Part shown: positions 57,567-64,000 of the stretch, piece by piece
Numbering within the stretch: position 1 is the stretch's first letter
How the letters are laid out: each line of letters opens with the position of its first letter
NCBI RefSeq assembly: GCF_048569485.1
Contig: NC_134357.1
Location: forward strand, 61,261,281 to 61,325,280
Direction: 5' to 3'
Length of the DNA: 64,000 nucleotides
From: Anomaloglossus baeobatrachus
Lineage: Eukaryota > Chordata > Amphibia > Anura > Aromobatidae
Position numbers and translations under genes: made by a program
The notes under the pieces: model-generated
The model's input: the letters and a program-made list of their open reading frames with translations, nothing else
The model's database searches: none
Told to the model about the DNA's origin: nothing

Positions 57567-57900
57567 CTTGTGAGGTGCTTGGACCTTGAGAAAGTGCAAT
57601 TTTGTTTTCAATGTGATTTTCCATTTCTGATGGCAATGAGAAATTATACTCCTCCTCTTGATTAAAAACTTGGTCCATCCTGCGTCTTAATAAATCCACA
57701 TTGGGAAGTGTAGTAAAATGTGTAGCATTGGTTGAGATATTGGCTTCATTGCTGGTGGCAGTAGCTCCTTGGGTGGCATTGCCTTCATGGGTGACGATGG
57801 TTCCAGCTTCATTGCTGGTGGCGGTGGCTTCAGCTTCATTGCTGGTGGTTCTGTGACTGCTCTCTGAAAGCCATTCCACTGAGAAATATCTTGTCTCCAT
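57567..57900 (-). CDS. ventx: Ventx-family homeobox gene, exon 1 (N-terminus)
   Basis: Starts at the ATG at 57900: METRYFSVEWLSESSH. The FSVEWL block at residues 6-11 is the conserved N-terminal motif of Ventx/Vox/Vent proteins. The exon gives 111 residues plus one base of a Gly codon and ends at CAAG|GTAAGG. This start was chosen because the frame extending further upstream (to 58011) would read through the TATA-like box at 57975-57968. After the motif comes an unusual stretch with three (A/T)TSNEA repeats (residues ~18-53), then an acidic Gln/Asn-rich segment (MDQVFNQEEEYNFSLPSEM). No signal peptide or membrane segment. The phase matches exon 2 exactly, 38.4 kb away. Confidence 0.9.
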
Positions 57901-57967
57901 CCTAGGTCTAAGATGTCTTCTGTTCCTTGTCCAATGTACAACTAACCATGTAGATTTCTGCCAGGCA

Positions 57968-57975
57968 TATTTAAA
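57968..57975 (-). promoter_or_regulatory. TATA-like box of the Ventx gene
   Basis: TTTAAATA on the minus strand, 68-75 bp upstream of the ATG. With usual spacing transcription would start near 57940, giving a ~40-nt 5' UTR. Position fits; function is inferred. Confidence 0.55.
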
Positions 57976-58283
57976 GCCAGGAGACCAGGGTGGGTTGTAA
58001 TGAGTCAACACTTGAAATAATGTCTACCACAATAGGCTTCTAGGTGTCACTGTAATTTCCATTGTCAGTGGACTGTCACATCCTCCTAATCCCTTTTTTC
58101 AGGAGTTACTGGTACCATGTTAAGGTTGACCTTCAATTATAGGACTGCCAATTAATGGCACCAGCCTTTAAGGAGAAGATAACTTGATGTTATTGCTGTT
58201 AAACCATTTTGGGACTCATTGTTTCCAGATAAGTTATCAGAGTCATTGAAATCAAATTATAATGACTGACTAGGAGACACTAA
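57976..58283 (-). promoter_or_regulatory. Candidate proximal promoter of the Ventx gene
   Basis: The only non-repeat sequence upstream of exon 1 before a MITE intervenes at 58284. Visible motifs: a back-to-back GATA pair AGATAAGTTATC (58228-58239), a TAATCC K50-homeodomain (Goosecoid/Otx) core at 58087-58092, and a TTAAT homeodomain core near 58152. Ventx genes are known targets of BMP/Smad, GATA and organizer homeodomain factors. That these particular motifs are used is inference. Confidence 0.4.
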
Positions 58284-58719
58284 AGGCCCCTTTACACACT
58301 GAGACTTTCTAGCGATCCCAACGTGTCCGGGATCGCTACAAAGTCTCTGGTGAGTTGCTGGTGAGCTTTCAAACAGGCAAACCTGGCCAACGACGCAACA
58401 GCGATCCGGACCTGCAGAACGACCTAGCTAGTCATTGGGGACGTTGTAAAGCAGCTTTTTGAAAGGGAAGTCACTAACGAAGTCGCTGTAAAGTCCCCTT
58501 TACACACTGAGACTTTCTAGCGATCATGCTGCACAGCGGGAAACAAAGGACCAAAGACTGGTCCTGAACGATTTGTAGCGATCAGCAACTTCACAGCAGG
58601 GGCCAGGTCGCTGATGTGTTTCACACACTGCAATGTCGCTGGGGAGGTCGCTATTACGTCACAAAACCGGTGACGTTACAGCGATGTCGTTTGCGATGTT
58701 GCAGTGTGTAAAGCCACCT
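58284..58719. mobile_element. MITE, family A relative, upstream of Ventx
   Basis: Ends AGGCCCCTTTACACACTGAG and AGGTGGCTTTACACACTGC (opposite strand) with perfect TAA duplication (58281-58283 and 58720-58722). A second copy of its own terminal sequence (CCCCTTTACACACTGAGACT) occurs internally at 58496, so one end was duplicated or a relative inserted. Sits about 310 bp upstream of the Ventx TATA-like box. Confidence 0.8.
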
Positions 58720-58722
58720 TAA

Positions 58723-59049
58723 ATCTGAGGCTTCAAGGTATCTGAATAGATACTTTAGGTTCTAATATAATTTTTGGGCATGGCTTGATAATTTTATGCA
58801 TTTAGTTTGATGCTGTACTGGAACCCGGATGAAACTATTCAACTCTACGAAATGGTGCGATAGTAAATTGGGGTCGATACTGGTTTAAGATATATAATTA
58901 TTTTCTGCAGGTTCCTGAGACAGGAAAAAGATTTTGGAGACAGACAGGTTTATCTGATCTCTGGTGCCATGGTGTGTTTGTGGGGCATCATGTTAATGTA
59001 GTTTATTAAGGAAGGAAATGAGGGACCTGCCATTGAGAGTGACTGGCAA
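58723..59049. other. No gene seen
   Basis: AT-rich intergenic sequence; nothing recognised. Confidence 0.5.
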
Positions 59050-59514
59050 ATGTGTGCATTTCAAAGTCAAAAGCTTAATGTTTTTATGAACAAGATCAAA
59101 CACTTAATTGTGCATTTTAGTGAAAGAAAACTGGTACTCTCAGGTGATCTCCTGATAAGGATTCAGTTGCAAACCATTCTTCTCAACTCTTTCCAAGCCT
59201 TCAGACTATACTGGGCGGGTTTAGCTTGTATTGAAGAGTCTATATTATCCAGAGAGGAAGAGGTTAAGCCTAGAGCAAGAAGGGATCACCCCCTCCCCTT
59301 GCAAACACCTCAGTTAGCAGAAATCAGGGATTGTCTGGATAATCTGGCACCGCAATCACACATATACAGATCAATGATCTGCAACTGGCTGGGATCTTAC
59401 TTATGTAAACAGTTTGAAGAAAGTCAAAAAGTGAGATTTATTAGGGTCTTCAAAGGGGACTTGTCTGTATGTAGCCACTTAAACCAAATGAGGGTGCAAA
59501 TTAGGACTCAATGA
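59050..59514 (+). CDS. Unassigned ORF, 154 codons
   Basis: An open frame in otherwise AT-rich unique DNA, without the repeat signatures seen elsewhere. The product is helix-prone and leucine-rich (LLIRIQLQTILLNSFQAFRL), with a charged loop (SREEEVKPRARRDHP) and two Cys-containing segments (LAEIRDCLDNL, WLGSYLCKQF). No N-terminal signal peptide is evident from this ATG, and no splice sites or poly(A) signal were tied to it. I do not recognise the family. It may be an exon, a decayed retrocopy or chance; the length in AT-rich DNA is the only positive argument. Confidence 0.25.
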   Translation: MCAFQSQKLNVFMNKIKHLIVHFSERKLVLSGDLLIRIQLQTILLNSFQAFRLYWAGLACIEESILSREEEVKPRARRDHPLPLQTPQLAEIRDCLDNLAPQSHIYRSMICNWLGSYLCKQFEESQKVRFIRVFKGDLSVCSHLNQMRVQIRTQ

Positions 59515-59661
59515 TAACATTTACATACTATGAGTACAGTCTGGATAGAGAAAAAGCAGGAGAACCAGGACATTATAGGTATAAGCTGCTTCCATTAGGT
59601 CCAAATGAGCCCCCCATTGTTTATTCATAGTATAGGTACCCATTGATCTGTGTCCGACTAA

Positions 59662-60258
59662 AGCTGGGGTCACACTAAACGACAGCGAAAACGACGTCGC
59701 TGTTACGTCACCTTGTAAGTCGCTGTTATGATCGCTGCTTAGCTGTCAAACACAGCAGCCGAAGCAGCGATCATAACGACACGCGTCGCTGTTCTGCAAC
59801 ATGTGCAGAGAGCAGGGAGCCGCGCACACTGCTTAGCGCTGGCTCCTTGCTCTCCTAGCTACAGTACACATCGGGTTAACTACACGATGTGTACTGCAGC
59901 TACATGTGCAGAGAGCAGGAGCCGGCGCTCGCAGCGTGAGAGCGGCGGAGGCTGGTAACGAAGGTAAAGGATGTTTACCTTGGTTACAGCTTACCGCAGC
60001 TGCCAGATGCCGGCTCCTGCTCTCTGCTCGCTTCATTTCATCGCTCTCTCGCTGTCACACACAGCGATCTGTGCGTCACAGCGGGAGAGCGACGACCAAA
60101 AAATGAAGCTGGACATTCAGCAACGAGCGGCGACCTCACAGCAGGGGCCAGCTCGTTGCTGGATGTCACACACAGCGACAGCGACGGGACGTCGCTGCAA
60201 CGTCACAGAAAATGGTGACGTAGCAGCGATGTCGTTGTCGCTGTGTGTGACACCACCT
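59662..60258. mobile_element. MITE, family E, TAA duplication
   Basis: Ends AGCTGGGGTCACACTAAACG and AGGTGGTGTCACACACAGCG (opposite strand), TAA at 59659-59661 and 60259-60261. Interior rich in GTCGCTGT and inverted GCAGCGATCATAACGAC segments. Non-coding. Confidence 0.75.
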
Positions 60259-60261
60259 TAA

Positions 60262-60880
60262 GGGGTACTTCACACATAGCGAGATCGCTACTGAGATCGC
60301 TGCTGAGTCACGTTTTTTGTGACCTCATTAGCGATCTCGCTGTGTGTGACACTGAGCAGCGATCTGGTCCCTGCTGTGAGATCGCTGCTCATTACACACA
60401 GCCCTGGTTCGTTTTTTTATTGTTGCTCTCCCGCTGATAAGCACACATCGCTGTGTGTGACAGCGAGAGAGCAACAATCCTGAATGTGCAGGGGGCAGGA
60501 GCCGGCGTCTGACAGCCTGCGGTAAGCTGTAACCAAGGTAAACATCGGGTAACCAAGGTGGTTACCCGATATTTACCTTCGTTACCAGCCTCCACAGCTC
60601 TCACGCTGCCTGTGCTGCCGGCTCCTGCTCCCTGCACACGCTAAGCGAAGCGGTGTGCGCTGGTAACTAAGGTAAACATCGGGTAACCATAACCGATGTT
60701 TACCTTAGTTACTAGTGTCCGCAGCTTCCAGTCGCCAGCTCCGTGCAAGCGCAGCGTCGCTTGCATGTCGCTGCTGGCTGGGGGCTGGTCACTGGTCGCT
60801 GGTGAGATCTGCCTGTTTGACAGCTCTCCAGCGACCATGTAGCGACGCAGCAGCTGCGTCGCTAAAGTCTGACGGTACCC
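60262..60880. mobile_element. MITE, family E, abutting the previous one
   Basis: Shares the TAA at 60259-60261 as its left target copy; right TAA at 60881-60883. Ends GGGGTACTTCACACATAGCG and GGGTACCGTCAGACTTTAGC (opposite strand). Contains two strong palindromes built on GTAAACATCGGGTAACC (about 60535-60580 and 60665-60715). Confidence 0.75.
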
Positions 60881-61019
60881 TAAAACAATTGTGGATATTT
60901 GTTTGATTTTGATCACAGACACAGATCAAAATTTCCCATACAAGATTAAGGGGCTGTGAAAATCACAGGGACAGAGCATGGATGACATCCGGGAACAATC
61001 CGTCATTAACATTGCATAA

Positions 61020-62770
61020 GGCTGGACTCACACTTGCGAGTGTAAAATCGGACCGAGTCTCGTGCTAGAAAGTAGCATGAGCTCTGTCCGAGTGTTGATC
61101 CGTGTGCAATGCAACAGCAATGCGATTCTGTGATTTTTCTCATGATTGTAGTCCATGTGCAATCCGTGTGTGATCCGTATAGGATCCGTTTTTATTCTCA
61201 GCAGCTATGTCATTTGCCATTCAGCTCTGCTACATGGCCGCTGACAGCAGACACAGACAGAGCCATGTAGCAGAGCTGAATGGCCGCTGACAGCAGACAC
61301 AGACAGAGCCGCGGGATCAGATTGAAGTCGGATGAACTTCACCCGACTTCATTGTCATCCCGCCGCTCTGTCTGTGTGTCATGGCCTGATTTTCGGTCAC
61401 CAGTGAAGGTCTCACCGGTGACTGCAAATCCCCTGAGTGACTAAAGTGATCTGTGCTATCAGCAGTGCCGTCACTCAGGTTACCCGCGGCCACAGCAGAA
61501 GTCCTCCCGCTGAGATCTGTGGCTGCAGGTAACCTGAGTGACGTCATCGCTGATAGCGCGACTCACTTCAGTTGCTGCGGGGAGCTCACAGAGAGCGGTC
61601 GTGGTCTGTGACCGCTCTCTGTCAGCTTCTGATGTAGCAGAGCTGAAAGCGTCGTTGGACATCTGTGGATTACATCGGACCTGGAGGGGTATTTGGGGGT
61701 TTAATAAAGTGGTGAAAGAGGGTGTTGTTTTTGTCATTTATTTCAAATAAAGGATTTTTTGGTGTATGTCTTTATTTTCTTTATCTTACAGGTTAATCAT
61801 GGAAGGTATCTCGGAGAGACGCCTGCCATGATTAACCTAGGACTTAGTGGCAGCTATGGGCTGCTGCCATTAAATTCTTATTACCTCGATTGCCACCACA
61901 CCAGGGCAATTCGGGACGAGCCGGGTACAGTCTTGGGACTGTCGCATCTAATGGATACAGCAATTCTGGGCGGCTGCTGGCTGATATTGTTAGGGTGGGG
62001 GACTCCCCATAATGTGGGGCTCCCCATCCTGACAATACCAGCCTCCAGCCATATGGCTTTACCCTGGCTGGTATGAAAATTGGGGGGAACCGCATGCCGT
62101 TTTTTTTAAATTATTTATTTATTTCATTTACTGCACGATATAGACCCGCCCACCGGCAGCTGTGAGTGGTTGCAGTGAGACAGCTGTCCCTCAACGTGGG
62201 GGCGTGTCTGACTGCAACCAATCATAGGCGCCAGTGGGCGGGGAAAGCAGTGAATATGTGATGGAATAATGAGTGTCCGGCTTTTTCAAAAGAGGAAAAG
62301 CCGCCTGAGCTTTGTGACAGCCGTGCAGCGCCGCGCCGGTGATTGAGGATCGGTGACTATGAGAGAGGGTGGGAGAGGGATAGACTGACAGAGAGAGAGA
62401 GAGACCGACAGAGACAGAGGGACCGACAGAGAGAGAGAGACCGACTGACAGAGATAGAGATTGACCGACATCGACAGACCTCACTCATTTCCAGTGTTTT
62501 CTGCAACATGCGATAAATGTATTTAGAAAAATGCATGTCACTAGGATGGTGTGTGTGCCGTCCGTGTGACATCCGTTTTTTTCCACGCAACCATAGACTT
62601 TCATTGGAGTGACTCGCATGTGAAACTCACCAAAACGCAGCATGCTGCGATTTTTTTCTCAGTCCGATTTGGACTGAGAAAAAAAAAACAGATCGGAGCT
62701 TCCTCATTGATTAACATTGGTCCGAGTGCAATGCGAAATATTCGCGTTAATTGCAAGTGTGACTCCAGCC
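61020..62770. mobile_element. 1.75-kb PIF/Harbinger-like element, non-autonomous
   Basis: Ends GGCTGGACTCACACTTGCGAG and GGCTGGAGTCACACTTGC (opposite strand), flanked by TAA (61017-61019) and TTA (62771-62773). Interior: a duplicated GCCGCTGACAGCAGACACAG segment (61230-61300), palindromic GTCACTCAGGTTACC blocks, and a GA-rich tandem tract (62385-62480, GACCGACAGAGA units). No transposase. Confidence 0.75.
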
Positions 62771-62935
62771 TTAGATAGAAGAAGGTTTGTAATACATTTT
62801 TCCAAAAGTGACAAAAAGTGAATCAAACACTGATGAAAATCGGATCAAAAACACTGATGACTCTTTTTTTTGTGAACCACAACAAGTCGTGGATGTCTGA
62901 AGGAAGCCTTTAAGTCTTTGTGACTGTTCACATAT

Positions 62936-62996
62936 CTGAGTTTTTGTGTGTTTTTTGTGTGTTTTTTGTGTGTTTTTTGTGTGTTTTTTGTGTGTG
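62936..62996. repeat. Short tandem repeat (GTGTGTTTTTT)n
   Basis: Five to six near-perfect 11-bp units of GTGTGTTTTTT. Confidence 0.9.
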
Positions 62997-63151
62997 GTCC
63001 ACAAGAACAAAAATGGGACTTGTCTTTTTTGTAATCCTAGTCTTGGATCAAACACTCCAGTATAAGTCTATGATGTTCGTGAAAAACTTGAAAAGCTCTT
63101 GAATGCCATCCGGGTGCCGTCTGTTTTTCAAGTTTGTTTGATAGGAGAAGC

Positions 63152-63652
63152 TTAAGGCCACATGCACACATTAAGTATTTGGTGAGTTTTTTACTTCAGT
63201 ATTTGTAAGCCATAATCAGGAGTGGAACAATCAGATGAAAAGTAAAATTACAAACATCGGCACCACTTCTGAATTTTTCACCCACTCCCGGTTTTGGCTA
63301 CAAATTCTGAGGTAAAAATCTCACTGAATACTCAATGTCTGCACATGGCTTGAGAGATCTTCGAGTCTCCCATTCAGTGGACAGTGAGTACTGACCCGGA
63401 CGATGAACCAGAGTCTGGTATATCAATCCACCCATCTCTATATGAAGCTCTTTGTTAGGCCACGTGCACATGTTGAGTATTTGGTGAGTTTTTTACATCA
63501 GTATTTGTAGCTAAAACCAGGAGTGGAACAATCAGAGGGAAAGTATAATAGAAACACGGGCACCACGTCTGTATTTTTTTTTTTTTTACCCACTCCTGGT
63601 TTTGGCTACACATACTGAGGTAAAAAAAGCCTCTCCAAATACTCAACGTGTG
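63152..63652. repeat. Two MITE-like fold-back copies
   Basis: Copies at about 63152-63352 and 63458-63652 share AGGCCACRTGCACA, TGAGTATTTGGTGAGTTTTTT and a mirrored CCCACTCCYGGTTTTGGCTAC arm. Each is largely one inverted repeat. Confidence 0.7.
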
Positions 63653-64000
63653 CAAGTGTTTTTACTGTGTTTTAGCCGCGTTTTTACCACGATTTACATG
63701 CTTTTTCATTGCTTAAAGTCAGATGCGTTTTGAATACAAATTTACTACTAAATAACATTTAAACATTCAAACACTTTGGAAAAAAACGGAAAAAAATTAT
63801 AACAAATATCATGATGAAAATCATACACAAAATAACTAATTTTATTAAAATCATAACTGTGTTTTAATATGTATGCATAAAATAAGGTTAAATTATGGAT
63901 TTTCATTAATTTAATTGTCGGACTATGTGTGTGTGTAAAGGGACATATTATGCCCTTATTATAAAGTCAAAAACGCATGCGTTTATTTTGTGAAAAAATC
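63653..64000. mobile_element. MITE family D fragment, cut by window end
   Basis: Shares TTTAATTGTCGGACTATGTG and GTAAAGGGACATAT with 55335-55375 and, on the other strand, 56275-56310. Right end is outside the window. Confidence 0.6.

Noticed and set aside
57901-58011. Upstream N-terminal extension of Ventx exon 1 in the same frame
   Set aside because: It would include the TATA-like box and precede the conserved N-terminal FSVEWL motif by over 40 residues; the ATG at 57900 fits the family.
59050-59514. Four-helix cytokine (IL-6 or interferon-like)
   Set aside because: Helical look only; no diagnostic motif, signal peptide or exon structure, so no function was assigned.

Overview
The window looks like a stretch of a large, repeat-rich vertebrate genome, most likely an anuran amphibian. 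The reasons are a Ventx/Vox-type homeobox gene, several families of TWA-flanked MITEs, Tc1/mariner elements, a tRNA-derived SINE and young LTR elements. No bacterial-type gene, rRNA, intact tRNA or CRISPR array was seen. The species is inferred only.

The one host gene I can support is a three-exon Ventx-family homeobox gene on the minus strand. Exon 1 (57900-57567) has a TATA-like box just upstream. Exon 2 is 19116-18857 and exon 3 is 18707-18372. Splice signals and phases agree: exon 1 ends one base into a Gly codon and exon 2 supplies the other two. The joined product is 309 residues with a complete homeodomain split at Gln/Ile before helix 3. Intron 2 is only 149 bp, but intron 1 is about 38.4 kb as assembled, and almost all of it is transposons and tandem duplications.

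Layout. 1-1219: Tc1 copy, cut by the window edge. 2102-5465: hAT-like element carrying a ~31-bp minisatellite and a solo LTR. 5745-6317: fragment of a second Tc1-like element. 6319-15386: remains of another minisatellite-bearing hAT-like element, invaded by a nested LTR complex (7096-12363, three insertions each with a target-site duplication) and by two PIF/Harbinger-like MITEs. 15586-17308: three more MITEs. 17309-18371: 3' flank of the Ventx gene. 19117-57566: Ventx intron 1. Inside the intron, 23167-53993 began as a non-autonomous LTR element and a hAT-like element side by side in a (TG)n tract. A 7,213-bp segment (24164-31376) is then repeated as a tandem series. The middle copy (31377-45966) is enlarged by two further LTR-plus-internal units and holds a 200-N gap. 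Each of the three copies carries the same Tc1 insertion with the same in-frame TGA. 54535-57214: a SINE and MITEs. 57901-58283: Ventx promoter region, bounded by a MITE. 58720-64000: MITEs and one unassigned ORF.

Most long ORFs here are shadows: antisense of transposase, readings of the frame-free minisatellite, or GC-rich LTR sequence. The tandem block needs long-read confirmation, because sequence beside the gap has an excess of one-base length differences typical of unpolished assembly.
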